From Elgaria multicarinata webbii (Eukaryota > Chordata > Lepidosauria > Squamata > Anguidae), in NCBI RefSeq assembly GCF_023053635.1, contig NC_086178.1, forward strand, positions 47,328,726 to 47,392,725: a DNA stretch of 64,000 bases, given 5' to 3'. The notes under the pieces were generated by a model that worked only from the letters and a program-made list of their open reading frames with translations, did not search any database and was not told the DNA's origin. The number at the start of each line of letters is the position of its first letter. Position 1 is the first letter of the stretch. A program made the translations under genes and the position numbers. Shown here in pieces: positions 1 through 14,700 of this stretch.

Positions 1-1721
1 AAAGAAAGTTGCCCCACTTCTTTTGTAGGTAGCTTGCTTCTTCCTCTGCTAATTCCACAGGCCTAGCTTTTCCTGCTTAGACTCAGAATGTCATGTCACT
101 CACTTGTTGCAGTACATTTGTACACAGAAAATAAGATGATTGTGTACATTCACTAGCTCTGTAAGAGGCAGCAGTTAGGAAAATGGAATTGCCACCTAGT
201 GATTGCCACCTGGTTACGACCACAAGTTGTCATTGTGTGTATGTGTGTATTTTCTTGATAGAGCAATTATGATGAGAGCCAGTCAACAGCAGATAGGAAT
301 TTTGATCATAGGAAATAAGCTAAACTTAAAGCAAGTCTCTTGTTATGGCTCTTCTTATGTTCTTAAGTCCATGCAGGCATGTAGCTCTGTGATGCTAATA
401 TCAGGTTTTCAGCTCTGGTTATTCAACATTTTCTTGGTTTTTGACAGGATGTTTGACATAGCAGAAATACGCTGTGTGTCCTTAATCGAGTACACCTGAA
501 ACTGAATAAAGAAACAGATGTTAAACTACATTAAATTATATCCCCACTACTGCAAAACTGCACCAAAGAAAACCACCCCCTAAACATTTCTAAATTGAGC
601 AGACCTACAGACACTTTAGAAGGGAAAGCTACCAGCAGTTCTTGAACTGGGGTGGGTAAACTTGTCGGTATGCATCCATAAGAGACTAGTACCTATTTAT
701 GATTTATTGAATGTATATCCTATTTAAGGGATTTATATCCCACCCTTCAACAGTTTCCCAGGGTAGACTGAAGGCCAATATCTGTCAGAAGAGGGGGAAG
801 GGGCTGCTATTCCAACAGGTGTTCTCCAAGTTGTCTGACAGGCATTTTCACATCTTGGGCATGATATAAAAATTCTCCCAGTTCTCTTCCCTGCAGAACA
901 CATTCTTCATCCTCTGGATCTGATGGCTCTTCCTCCTCATGGAGCTGCCTCTTCTCTTTCAATTGCACACATGCATAGATAGTACACACAGTCTTGCTTG
1001 AGTTGCACAGCTAACCACTTTGTGGTGGCATCCTCATCACACTCCTCTCAGTGTCTCTTGGCCACTAGACCCCAACATGCCAGGCCCCAATGAAATGCTG
1101 CCGCTCCCTCACCCACATGGGTTCACACCTGCCTTCAGTCTAACTGACCCAGGGCACACTCCTATGCATGTTTAGACATGCATGCAGGAAGTTCTAGGAG
1201 TTTTTTCTGTTTAAATATGCATGCAATTGCTTCCTAAGTAAGCCCTACTGAACACACTGGGTTTTACTTCTGCTTAAACATGCAGAGCCATATCTAACAG
1301 AGGTACAACAAGCTTTTCTGTATCTATACTGTGTCTATACTTTTTTGAAACTATCTTTGCCCATGGTTAGCATAGAACCAGCCATTTGAACTAGTTGTCA
1401 GTAGGTCATCTCAGTTGTAACATCCCCTTTATGGAATTCCCAGCCTAAACATTACTGTCTTTTCAAAACCCAAGCTTTTAAAATGTATCGTTACTTTAAT
1501 GTGTAATATATATGTTATTTTGATTCTTATATTTGATCTTATTTTTGTAAAGTGCCCTGGGAGCACAACGTTTAATAAATAAATAATACCTCAAGTACAA
1601 CCACAGTGGTTGTACTTGGGACTCCATAGGTCGCAAGTCCCAAGATCTCACTCACAGGCCAAAAGACAGTATTTGAATCTCTTGTTGTAAAATGCAAACA
1701 TTGTGTTTATGGGTAGATTAC
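1..1721. other. MAB21L4 intron 4 / 3' flank, non-coding
   Basis: This stretch lies beyond the donor of MAB21L4 exon 4. It holds a short LINE-tail remnant near 720-770 and a LINE 3' end near 1490-1590 ending in AATAAATAAATAATA. Near 1150-1310 there are degraded pieces of the TGCATG-rich short element. I searched the minus strand for the expected last MAB21L4 exon and found nothing convincing. Confidence 0.5.
1490..1590 (+). repeat. LINE 3' tail remnant (CR1/L2-like)
   Basis: The sequence reads AAAGTGCCCTGGGAGCACAA, then TTAATAAATAAATAATA. It has the layout of the CR1/L2-type 3' ends seen elsewhere in the window, with a short hairpin-like GCCCTGGGAGC followed by an (AAAT) tail. The 5' limit is vague. 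Confidence 0.45.
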
Positions 1722-2078
1722 CTTATTAAGGAGCATATCAAAGAAGGCAGTGCCCCAGTAGGCACTGTCTTCAGCAGGAAGATGAAGTAAGGTTTTGAGA
1801 CCATTGTCCATGGGTGGGTATGTGTTGTTGTCTTTTATGGCAAAATGGAATTTCAGGAAACGTTCAGGGTTGCTAGCAAAGCTCTCCACTTTGGGATATA
1901 GAGAGCTCAGGTCCAGACCATCATCCTGGAACATATTTTGCTCTGGATACAAGAAATGAGGAAGATTTCTGGTCACCAAGCAGCAAAGCAAGATCACTAG
2001 CAGACGGTACACTGACCCTTCCAGATTCGTCCAGTCTTCAGGGGTAGGGAAAAAGTGAGCGGCCCAGAGCAACACCAT
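1722..2078 (-). CDS. MAB21L4: MAB21L4 exon 4
   Basis: The acceptor CCCTCCTAG directly precedes codon ATG (2078-2076), and the donor is GTAATC at 1721. Its 357 nt are exactly 119 codons, from [16 protein letters not shown] through [19 protein letters not shown] to AFFDMLLNK. The human protein continues for about 30 residues after the equivalent lysine, so one more coding exon is expected to the left. Confidence 0.95.
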
Positions 2079-5000
2079 CTAGGAGGGAAAAGGAACAGTT
2101 GCTAAAGACAATTCAGGGGGCGGGGAAACTACTTTCAGGTCATTTCTCAATAACAAAAATGCCAGTCTTAGTATTGCTTATTAAGGAATTGGGTCTAGGT
2201 GTTGGGGCATGGATAATGCATCTATGTGAAACTGTATAATGGCTGGTTGCTAAATACAATAAACTGGACTTGGACTTGGCATGTAAGAGAAGTAGGGAAT
2301 GCTGGCTGAATTGTGTAAGCTGATAACTGGAGTGGTGTTGCTGCAGCCTTATGACGCTTGACTCTTACGCAGCATTTGAAGTATTTGCTGTAATGTCATA
2401 AATAAACGTTTTGAGCTGAGAAAACTATATTACAGGCCTCCAAAATCTATCAGGCAAATCATTGCCCAGCTCTAAGGTGTACGCAATCTATTTCCCTGTT
2501 TACCTTAATTTCTTTGTCCATCTCCCCTGGGTGGAGCATCATTCAGGAGCACCATGCACACAGTGCGCAGGCTTCCTAGGGTGGCTGCTCTATAGAGGCA
2601 CCATCTCCATGCTTTCCTCACCCCCACAAGAGGCAGATGAGGTTAGGCACTAGGGGAAGCAGGTTCTTGAAAAATATTATTTCCAAGCCCAATTCAAAGT
2701 GCTGATTTTGAACTGTAAAGCTCTAAACGGTTTTGGACCTTGTTCCTTGAAGGACCACCTTCACCCATATCGGCCTGCCTGCACTTTAAGACCTTCTCAT
2801 ATGCCCACCTGTGATGGCAATTAGGTGGGTGTCCACATGGGAGAGGGCCTTCGCTGCGGTGGCCCCAAACCTCTGGAACTCCCATCAGAGGTCTGCCATG
2901 CACCATCCTTGCAGACTTTCAAGAAGGCCTTAAAAACATTTTATTTTACCATGGCCTTCCCATGTGTTAGTGCTGCTATTGTTGTTCCTGCTGGTTTTAC
3001 TGTTGGTTTTATTGTTATAATTGCTATTTTATTGTGATCTTGTTTTTATTGCTTTTAATATTTTATTGCTTTTAGAATTTAATGTAGTTGATTGTTGTAA
3101 GCTACTTTTTGAGGACCTGTGCCCTGAAAGATGGCCAATAAAGGTTTTAAATAATAATACAATAAAATAATATTCTAATTTAGCCATCCCTAAATGACAT
3201 CCAAAGTTAGCGGCCTGACTGAGGTGGAGCCTCCAGCCTGCTTCGTGGAAGAGGCTGGCCTTGTCCTTGTTCCTTTTGAAATGTTTTGGTACATTAATGT
3301 TTCCTAGGCACTTCTTTTGGCAATGAAAAGACACAAGGTGCAAACATTGCAAGCAATCAGCTTTTTTTTTTTTTATCAAACCAAACCAATTTATGAGATT
3401 AAGGCAAATAAGGTAAGCTTAGTAAACTTCCAAGCAGTTAAGAATAGAATTTGCAAAGAACCTGAACAAAAAGACGACATAATTCTAAAATGTGTTTGTT
3501 CTGAAACTGGCTTCCTTCCTAGAATGATCTTACAGTTAGCTAGAATTAAAAAGTGTAACAACTAAGGTAATTTGCCTGTAAGCTACATGGCGCACACCCA
3601 GGTTTTTGCAAAACACGTTCTGCTGCTCCATGTTCTCTACCCTGGAGTGGTGAGAGATGGAGCACGTCCCAAAAATGAAATGCAAACCATTCAGCAGCAT
3701 AGAATCCCCTGCTGTTAGCACATTAAGATGCTGTAAAAAAAAAAAAGTCAACTATGAAATGGTATGATATCGAAAATACAGCACAGCCTAAAACCACTAT
3801 GAACAGTACGCAGAGCAGAACACTTGTGCTTCCTTCAGCATTGTAAAGCCAGCTTCTCTGAAAAGTCTAAACAGATGCTAACAGTGGCAATATGCCAATT
3901 TACCCATAATCTCATATGCCAGGCAGAACATGTGTCACAGGAAGATGTGACATAAGAATTGGTTGCCATTATTTTCAAATAGGAAATGTGGGGGTGGGGG
4001 ATTTGGATCAGAGCCATGATGCAAGTGGCGAGGGAAGTCCTCTGTACCTCATTGGAGGCTGGTGGCTCTGACGTCAGTGGGGTGGTGAATCCGTTCCAGG
4101 TCTCAGTCAGAACTAAGTGGAACTCTAAAGAAGCTATCCAAGGTAATCAGTGTTCAAAATCCCTCTGGAAACCTATACAGGCTCCCCTCTGCAGATCATG
4201 ACCCTCATGTATGGAAGGGGTGGAGCCAGCAGTCATTGCCTTTTGTTTCAAAGATCCTGGAGCGTGTGGTCTACTCTCGTCTTGATTTTCTTTCTAGTAA
4301 CTCTGCTCTGGATCCTTTTCAATCTGGATTCCGTCCTTTGCATTCCACTGAAACAGCCCTTACTAATATTACCGATGATCTTCTTATTGCCAAGTCTAAA
4401 GGCCTTTATTCCATTCTTATTCTCCTTGATCTAACTGCAGCCTTTGACACAGCTGATCACGATCTTCTTTTAGATTCCCTTCATGACCTCGGATTTTGTG
4501 GCTCTGTCTATAACTGGTTTGCCTCCTATCTAGCGGGTCGCTCTTTCAGCGTGTTGGCTAATGGCAGCTCGTCTTCTTCTTTTCCCCTTTCAGTAGGGGT
4601 TCCGCAAGGCTCGGTGCTTGGCCCACTGTTGTTTTCTTTATACATGTTGCCCTTGGGTAATCTAATTCAATCTCATGGCCTCCAATATCATCTGTATGCC
4701 GATGATACACAATTATATCTTTCATCTCCGGATCTTTCTCCTGATGTTCACGATCATATCTCGGCATGCCTTTCAGATATCTCCGCTTGGTTGCTTCATC
4801 GTCGTTTGAAACTTAATATGGCAAAGACTGAATTGCTCGTTTTTCCTCCTAAACCTTCTCCTCATCTCTCATTCTCTCTTACTGTCAATGACGTTACACT
4901 TACTCCAGTCAAGGAAGCTCGTAGTCTTGGCTTTATATTTGATTCCTCGCTCTCCTTTATTCCTCATATTGAGGCAGTAGCTAAATCCTGTCATTTTTTC

Positions 5001-5205
5001 CTGTATAATATTGCCAGGATTCGATCATTTTTGTCTGTCTCTTCTGCCAAGACTCTTGTTCATGCATTGGTTATTTCTCGGTTGGACTACTGCAACCTTC
5101 TTCTCACTGGCCTTCCTTCTTCTCACATCAGTCCGTTGGTTTCTGTTCACCACTCTGCTGCTAAGATCATCTTCTTGGCTCGACGCTCTGATCATGTTAC
5201 TCCAC

Positions 5206-5252
<47 letters not shown>

Positions 5253-5747
5253 TATATAGCACCATCAATCTTCATTGGCTTCCAATTCACTTCAGAATCC
5301 AATATAAACTTCTCCTGTTTACCTACAAAGCTTTTCACTGTCTAGCTCCTTCCTATCTTTCCTCTCTCATCTCACACTATTGCCCTGCTCATGCTCTTCG
5401 CTCCTCTGATGCCATGTTTCTCACCTGCCCAAGGGTCTCTACTTCCCTTGCTCGGCTTCGTCCATTTTCTTCGGCTGCCCCTTATGCCTGGAACGCTCTT
5501 CCAGAACATTTGAGAACTACAAGTTCAATCGCAGCTTTTAAAGCTCAGCTAAAAACTTTTCTTTTTCCTAAAGCTTTTAAAACTTGATTTTGCTCTGACC
5601 TTTATACTGCCTGTTTGGTGCATTCTCTTCCCCTCCTTATTGTTTTATTATGATTTTATTAGAATGTAAGCCTATGCGGCAGGGTCTTGCTATTTATTGT
5701 TTTACTCTGTACAGCACCATGTACATTGATGGTGCTATATAAATAAA

Positions 5748-5778
<31 letters not shown>

Positions 5779-8700
5779 TAATTGCCTTCCTCTCTCCCTT
5801 ACGTGGCTGTAATCATGTGAGGCATGACTAAACAGAGCTCTTGTGTTTGCCTTCACATCAGGCCACCCTTATTCCCATTTTGCAAATATGGGATTGGGCT
5901 GAGAGCTAGCCATTTCCCCTAGACCAAAAGGAAATATATTTGCATACATTAAAGCTGAAGAGCTATTTCCCTGTTTCACTACCACTACTATTGTGTGGAG
6001 AAAGCAGCCTACAGAACTGCACATAAGTAGTTCTGTAGGCTCTCATATCAGCCTACAGAACTGATATGAGAGAAAGGTGCAGTCTACACGCTGTATTTAC
6101 CCCATGGTGGCTGCACGGTGGCGTGGCATTGGTTATACAACACAGCTGTCAACTTGCAGCCAGCATGGGACTTCCCCCAAATCTGCAAGTTTAAAAAGTC
6201 ACAGACTTACTGCAACTTTTTGCTTTATTGTGAGGTCACTACATTCTACCCACTGTCTGTCAGTGGTGACCTTCCTTTGGCTTCGAGCCGGGGGTGTTCT
6301 GGGGATGGATCGCAACCAGTGATTTTTCACCAGAAGAGCAGGAAAGCTGAGCAGAGGGCGAATGGCCACCGCATGTCCTCCTGCCATGGGGATTAACTGT
6401 CCCCACCCCAGAGCTGCAATGCTGCGAGGTTTTAAGGGAACCTGGAAGTGAAGCGGTGCCATGAAGACACCCCCTAGAACTCAATCTTCTCAATGTTTCC
6501 CCAGCCTTCCATCTGCTGCCCAGCAGCCTTCTCTGGCTCTGCAGGGAACAGATCAAAGGCAGAGAAGGGGTAAGGATCTTGATGCAATGTCTTATAGCAG
6601 AGGTGTAGAAGGTCAAATCTGGCCCACCTGATTTGTCACCCTGATTCTCTGAGTACTGATATGATTTGGTGATTTACCAGCTTTTGTGCCATTTCTCCCC
6701 ATTCTAAAAGGTTGAAATGCCTCTCCTAAGGCTTAGGTATTGGCAATAAGAGCTGTAAGCTCATTTATGATATTTTGGGCCCTTTTACTTTTACCCATGC
6801 CCAGCGTTGGAGTGCATCCCACAAGAGCATCTGTGAAATTAAATTTGGCTAAAAAAGTTTCGACAGCCCTGTCTTATAGGCTGTTTTCCAATTTAGGGGT
6901 TAGAAATAGCAGCTGAACCCTGCTTTAGGGTTCCCTGGTAGAAGGTGAAGTTTTTTTTTTTAAAATTGACAGACGAAGCAGTGCTGATTGACTTTTCCAT
7001 ACTCACCAAGTATACAATTGTGTTTTAGCTACCACTGCAGAAACCACTTCTTGCTCTGCAGCAAATGAAACACATCAAGAGGATCAACATAAGCAATCTG
7101 GAGAGAAAAAAGTACCTTCAAGTGGTTAAATGTAAGCCCTGTTTTCTTGCCTTCTTCTCTCCAGTTCTCATGGTTGACTTGTTCAAGGAGACAGAGACCG
7201 TCTAGGCGATGCCCCTTTAGAGTACTCACAATTTGGACAAGGTTCAGGATGGGACGCTTGGTGGAGTACCTAAGCAAGAAAAACGTATAGAATATATAGC
7301 TTGAAGTTGAAATCTCCACTGTGTTTCAGTGTAGTTAACCCATGGCAAACAGAGCCAAAATTCCCACTCAGACTTGAAGTGGGTTGTTGACACAAGTCAA
7401 CAATCAAATCAGCATATTAACACTCCAAGCTGATCCCCTTCTGAGGAGAAGACTTCATATGGGATACAGGTTCTGTGGAGATGATGGTCACTGCCAGCTT
7501 TTTAAAAATATATTTTTTATTCAAGGGTGGATACATTATTTCCAAACTGATAACACAGGAAGTCACATAAAATGAAAAGCGCTAACACAGAGATCTCAAC
7601 CACAGTTCCCCCAAATCCCCATGTTTTGAGAGTATACAGATTTGTTTGTAGGCAAGGATAAGACATATCAATAAAACAAGAGATATATGCAAACAGGATA
7701 GAGTCAATGCATGATAGACAGGGCTACCATGGATTTGCTCTAATATCTATGTGGCACATGTGTATGTGGAGTCCTACATGTTTATTCATGAACTTTATCC
7801 TCTCAGTTTTGAGGATTAAACATTTGCATCATTGGATAAATATGCACAAGATGCTATGCATGTGTATGCAATGTAGACAAGTAGGCTTGTCAATCGGGTG
7901 GGACAGGCAGATTCCATAGAATACCCATCACATGTTGACTTTACACAGTTTAAACACAGTGTGCACTATTTTTGTTGCAGGTATGCAGATGTTCAAGTCA
8001 CTCCCTCATCTGCAAATATTCTCAGAGATGGAACATGTAAATTAGCCATAAACATAATAGTCAAACCCATACCCTCCCTTGTACTGCAATCATTCATGTT
8101 CCTGAGACATGTGTGGCCTGGATTGTAGGCAAGGCATTCCCACCCACTGTCTTTCATGTCTTTCATGTCTGATCAGGCAAAATCTAATAGCTCTTCTGCT
8201 TTGCTTTTAAAACCTCTCTGAGAGATGCATCTTATTCATGCACAAAGGAGAGATACTGATTTGTGAGAGAAAGCCTGAGGGTGCTTGACAGTGTGGTTCA
8301 TCTGAAACTCAACTGCAACGAAAACAAATGCTTCAGAACTCGGTGCATTTTTCTCATTGAGGTCACCTCTTCTTTGAGAAAAATGCTTAATTTCTCAGTT
8401 GCACATGTTGATTGAATGAATGCATATACATTTCAATTGCGATTTTGTTTACAACCATGGTCGATCTAAAAACTGTGGAAGAAAGGTTGCTTGCAATCTG
8501 GCCAGATTGTAATCCCCATATAATGTGTTATCTCCCCATGGTATAGTTTTGGGCTAGATCTTTAGAATTAACTGTGCCAAAACATCCCCTGGGTCAGCTG
8601 TTGACCCCAAGTCATATCTCTTACTCCTTCTCCATCCACTCTTTCCACGAAGACATATTCTAAGAGGACATATTGATCATTAGGGGAGCACATCATTAAT

Positions 8701-11700
8701 GATCAGATGACTTCGATTCTGAAAAGATAGACAGTGATCAGGCTGAGGGAGAGAGAAGGATGCTGACAAAGACAGATCACATCTGTCCGATTTATGCTCA
8801 TGATCTTGGCTGAACAAGTTTTGCATATTTTCATGCAGCCCAAACTGGTTGCAGGTCATTCCAGTATGGAAACAGTTTGTTGTTGAGTTCATCTCCAGTG
8901 TGTTTAGGACACATGTCAAGATGGCAACTGTATAGTTTGTCAGTATGCTAGACCACATTATAACCCTAGGGCAATTGCCCACAGTAAGGTACAGCAGTGC
9001 TCTCTAGACCACAGAGGAAGCAGTGCAGAGGAAGTAGTATAGTTCAGATTATCCCTAGAACAGCTGAGCCTCCACCAAATACCCACTAGCTCAATTTGCT
9101 GCCTGTGTATTGTACTCAGAAGCATAGGTCCAATATTAGAGCATAAATGTACCTAGAACCATTTTTCAAATGCTCTATACCTAGAATAGAGGCAAAGGAA
9201 AATAGATAGGCATGTATGATCACAAATGATAAATTTATATTGAAATATGCCTAATATTTTTTTCTATTCTAACCCATCTGACTGCTTAAAGCATTTGTGC
9301 AAGAGTCATAGCATTCTCCGGACCACAGTAGATTACTCATATCCACCATAAAGTGAAAGGATGGTGAAAACCAAGATCTTCAAAGAGCAGCTCAGGATCT
9401 CTAGTGAATGAATAGATCTGGAAGATCTTCCATTTCCTTCTACAATGCCCATTCTGCCATGCCCCGGCCAAAGCCTGGGCATGGGGAGGGATTTGCGGGC
9501 GGGGCAAGAGAGAGACGTGCCCACCTTGCATTAGGCAGGATTTCGCGCCACTGGGCGGGGAGGGGTTTTGGTATTTCTTGCGTCTGTCCCGCAACCTGCT
9601 TTTCACTGTTCACACCACTTTTCGCCATTCCCATAGCAAGCACTAATTACATTGTGCAAGTATTTGTTTACGCTAGTGCAACATCATTAATGCTAGCTCT
9701 GGGGTACAATTGGATACTGCCCAAAGGCTCTATAGGAACCTAAGCTTCCATTCTGAGAATGGAGGACTATGCTTAGCAACAGTGTTTTGGGCTCCAACGG
9801 AATGAAGAATGAGAACTCATTTAACTTTCTGCTCTATAAACCCACCAGAACCTGGGTTGGAATTCTACACCTTTCCTTATAGAAATGGTTACATCTCACG
9901 CATTCCTATATGAAAGGCACAGCAATTAAGAAATTAAAATAGCACCTGCTACATCTTTTAAAATTCACATACTTTACTCAGGCTGGCCTCCTCCTTGATT
10001 CCCACCCTTCAGAGATTTTATGAGTAGATAATGCTGGTGAATCTCATGCCTGAACAAGTTGCTTACGAAAGTTGCAAAGTCTTCATCTCTGGCAGTGTTA
10101 AAGTAGCATAATTTAGGGCAATGCAATGACTAGGACATCTCCTCACCTCTCATTCTCTCTTACTGTCAACGATGTCACGCTTACTCCGGTCAAGGAAGCT
10201 CGTAGTCTTGGCTTTATATTTGATTCCTCGCTCTCCTTTATTCCTCATATCGAGGCAGTAGCTAAATCCTGTCGTTTCTTCCTGTATAATATTGCCAGGA
10301 TTCGACCATTTTTGTCTGTCTCTTCTGCCAAGACTCTCGTTCACGCACTGGTTATCTCTCGGTTGGACTACTGCAACCTTCTTCTCTCTGGCCTTCCCTC
10401 GTCTCACATCAGTCCGCTAGTCTCTGTCCACCACTCTGCCTCTAAGATCATCTTCTTGGCCCGCCGCTCTGACCATGTCACTCCACTTCTGAAATCTCTT
10501 CAGTGGCTTCCAATTCACTCCAGAATCCAATATAAACTTCTCCTGCTGACCTTCAAAGCTTTTCACGGTCTAGCTCCTGCCTATCTCTCCTCTCTCATCT
10601 CACACTATTGCCCCGCTCGTGCTCTCCGCTCCTCTGATGCCATGCTTCTCGCCTGCCCAAGGACCTCCACTTCCCTTACTAGGCTTCGTCCTTTTTCTTC
10701 TGCTGCCCCTTACGCCTGGAACGCTCTTCCAGAACACTTGAGAACTACCAACTCAATCACAGCTTTTAAAACTCAGCTAAAAACTTTTCTTTTCCCTATA
10801 GCTTTTAAATATTGAGTTTGTTCTGACTCTATACTGTTAGCCTCACCCTACCCGGTGCCTGTTTACACTTCCCTGTGCCTGTTTGCATTCTCTTTCCCTC
10901 CTTATTGTTTACTACAACTTTATTAGATTGTAAGCCTATGTGGCAGGGTCTTGCTATTTACGGTGTAATCTGTACAGCACCATGTACATTGATGGTGCTA
11001 TATAAATAAATAAATAAATTAACAATAATAATAATAATAATAATGAACAATACAGGATTCCTTCAATCCTCATCTTACATCACAGTGTGTTATCATAAAA
11101 TTATAGATGCAATCGATTAACTGTCTAACCCAAAGCCTATTCTGACAGGATATTCTAAGGCATCCCTGTGTTTTGCTTCCATTGCCCTATAGAGATACAT
11201 ATTATTTATCTTAGAACTTTTCAGATTCATAATGAGAGTATTGGGGGCTTCCATTGAATTCCTGCTTTCATTTAAAAAGAGCTACTTTTCGGACACCATG
11301 ACTGCAGATGCACAAAAGCAGATGCACAAGAGTTTGTTCTAAAGTAGGTTAGATATGGCAACCAGTGGCCAATGTATAGGACTTCTGGAGGTCTACCTTT
11401 TGCCTTCCTTCACACAACTGACAAGAAATCTTAGTGCACCACCAGCATGCCCTGGAAACAGACCTTACAAGATAGACCTTTTCCCCTAAGATCCATACAT
11501 TGGGATCAACACAGCATCACATTTTACCTCCAGTGATAATAGCTGGCAGGGATGAAGTCAGCCTTCTGGGTGACTTTGCTCATGCTGCCTTGTGGGAAAC
11601 CCTTTTCTTGCCCGTTGTTGTCGAGCTTCAGAGCACCCTGCTTTCTCCTCATTACAGGGACAATGTTGAAGCAGATCATTTTCCAACCACTGGACACCAG

Positions 11701-14700
11701 CAAAGGCAGCTGCATGTCATCTTCCTTTAGCCTCTCGGCACTGAGTTCTCCTAAAGAGAGTCAAGACAGAAGGAATCAATGCACTGAGAGTAAGAAGGCT
11801 GTAGGTTTGCTGCAGTCTAAACCTTTAGGTTTATTTTGTTTGGGAGCAGCACTCATGTCAGAAATCACACAGAAGAACCAATGGAAACTGCTAGCAGTTG
11901 CCCACTCCTGCTCTAGCAGAAATAAGAAACGGCATGGTGGACAACTTATTTGTTTATTTATTTATTTATTTATATCCCACCTTTTTTACTCCAGGGAACC
12001 CAAGGCAGCATACATAATCCTCCTCCTCTCCATTTTATCCTCACAACAACAACCCTGTGAGGTACATTGGGCTGAAAGTCTATGACTAGCCCAAAGTTGA
12101 TAGTGATAGTAATGGTAAGCAAAGACCTTTTTATTTTCCTGGGCTCTTATTGAGGAGCTTTGCTGTACAATTTTGTTGTTGCTTTTTCTTTCTTTTCTCC
12201 TTTTTTGCTGATTTAGTTTTGTGATTTTTTAAAATTGTTGTGTGATTTTTTAAAAAACTCTACTTTTATGATTTTATGTTTTTACCATAAGCTGCCTGGG
12301 AAATCTTTGTCCTGAAAGGTAGCATAGAAATCTAATAGATAAATAAGTTAAGATCCAAAGCTCCAGTGCTATATTTTCAGGAGAACCATAGGGCTTGTGT
12401 CCCCTGTCCAGTATATTCCAAGCACCATCCCTGAATGCCCAGCTTAATAAGGAACAAATTGCCGGTGGTATTCCACCCAATTGCTCACTAAAAGCTAATG
12501 TAATTAATGGTGTAATCCTATGCATGTTTACTGAGAAGCCAGTCCCACTTAGTTAATGGTATTTATTCCCAAGAAAGTATGCTCAGGGGTAAAGGCTAAA
12601 TAACTTTATATTCTGGATGTCCTGCAATGATTCCCCGGCTCACTAGGCCTCTTCACAACAAACTTTCTAGCTCCAGACCTGCAAATCTCCCTTCCTTCTT
12701 CCCCACATTGTTGTACCTGAAGAGATCATGAAATTAGAATTTGGCCTCTGACCCCTGAGACTTTGAGCAAGGCTCTGAGATCTGTCAACCCTACGAAACC
12801 CTGATTCATTTTTCTGGAACGATTTCCTTGAATTCCTTCCTAGCTTGACATAGACACCTGGACTGATGCAATGAGACAACATTGTCATGGGGTGTAACGG
12901 CAGCACAGAATGGATTGAAAAACAACAGATGGATCAGGAGAAAAATGCACTTAGCTAAAAGCAAGCAGGAACCAAGTCCAGGGTTTTCCTTGAACGTGAA
13001 AAACCTTACTGACAAGCCAAGGGTAGCAAAATGACAACAATGTTGTGTTTGTTTCCAAATGGAGGAGACAGAGCAAAAGCCACTAACTGGAAAATAATAT
13101 ACTGAGAGTTTGGCTAGCATGCTTACTGTGATTGAGTGGCCATGGACATTAACCAAAGAACCTTAATTATTCTCCTTATATCAGATGTTTTTCCTAATGT
13201 CCTGGGACCCAACCTTTAGAAAGTGACATCCCTTAGAGCTAAAGTAAATGGAAGAGAACTGGTTTGGAGGCAGTTTGCAGTATGAATTTGGGGAAAGGAA
13301 GAGTTGGGAAATTCTAACAAACTGGGATGAAGTCTTACGCAGGGCCATGCAAGGTGCCCTCTGGGTGTCTGCTGCACAGTTAGCAAAGTTGTTGATTGCT
13401 TTAACTGTTTGTTTCTGCTGTGCTGTGCTTGTATGTTTTTAAATAAAGCAAACATTCATTCCTTCCGCTGATCCTGAATAGGGCAACCTACTCAGGATCC
13501 ATCCATTTGCACTGATCCCTTCTCATAGTAACGTTAACTGAGAAGCCCAGTCCTGTGTATGAGCTAACCTTCAGCAGCTTAAGTGCTATCCTATGATGAG
13601 CAAGAACTACATCTGCCTTTTTGGCCAGGAAACACTCCCCACCCCCATGCCTCTGGCCTACACTGGTACCACTTTCCAAAGAAAGAAGCTTGTGCTAAAG
13701 AGCAGTGCCCTGGTAAGGCAGGGGGGGTGGGGCGACAGACCATTTATAGGCACACTTATAGGGCCAAGTGCACTTATAGGGACAACCTGTCTTTTCACAT
13801 CTATCCATAATTACAGCCAGTTCTATGAGCTGGTTTCGTCAATATGGCCAAGACTGCAGGTGCGAAGTACATATATGCAATACTAAATCGTAAGAATATT
13901 TCTCTCACACCAGCTTGGAATGTGGTGGACTCTTCTTTGTTACGTTTTTTTAAAGCAGAGACTGGATAGCCACTGATAAGTGATATAGTAGTAGTGGATT
14001 TCCTTCATCAGCAGGGAGATTCAAGTACTTTCCAACTCTATGAGCTCCATCAGACAAACGTTTTATGCATGCTTGTTACTGGGCACTCGTGGATTTTCGC
14101 AGGTCCCTCTCATGACGACTTCTGCCTCCCATGTACCTCCCACCCTTTCTAGCTTTCTTTGCGCAACAAAAAAACATGCCAGTAAGCTTGACATATTTTT
14201 AAAGACGGAAGTTGCTGCTATCTCCTGCTGCGTGCAAGAGAAGCAGTGCGATCAGCCCGCATGGCACCTTGTAACAATAAATGTAACAAGTTAATTATGC
14301 ACGGGGGGGGGGGAGCGGGTACTTAATTTTTGTCTGTCCTGGATTTGCTGCTAATCAGTTTCGTTGGATGAACAGAGGTCTAGTGAAAGCAGGAGAAAAC
14401 CTCTCTCTGTCTACTTCTCCCTTGCCAAAGGTTTAATTTTCCAGCTCACTTTCACATGGAGTTTCTCCCTAAAGTAAAAAAAGTCCCAGTCATTTCAGTC
14501 TTTCTTAAATTATAGTATTTTTTTCTAAATGTGTATCTATACATTCTCATATATACATTTTATGCAAATCTGCACATACACACTTTTTTTTTTTTTTTTT
14601 TTTTTTTGTATGATGCCTAAGTGGCCACCATATTTTCATCTGTCCTCAGGCCTAGGTACCACAGAAAATAGCCGAGCTGCTGAACTTGAAATGGCCATTC

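Noticed and set aside
807-989. Minus-strand open frame with acidic residues as the missing MAB21L4 last exon
   Set aside because: The peptide (EEEEPSDPEDEECVLQ) does not resemble the human MAB21L4 C-terminus, and no matching acceptor in phase 0 was seen.
4236-5210. Reverse-transcriptase open frame as a host gene
   Set aside because: The motifs and (AAT)n-tailed 3' end identify a LINE. A second truncated copy at 10137 confirms that it is repetitive.
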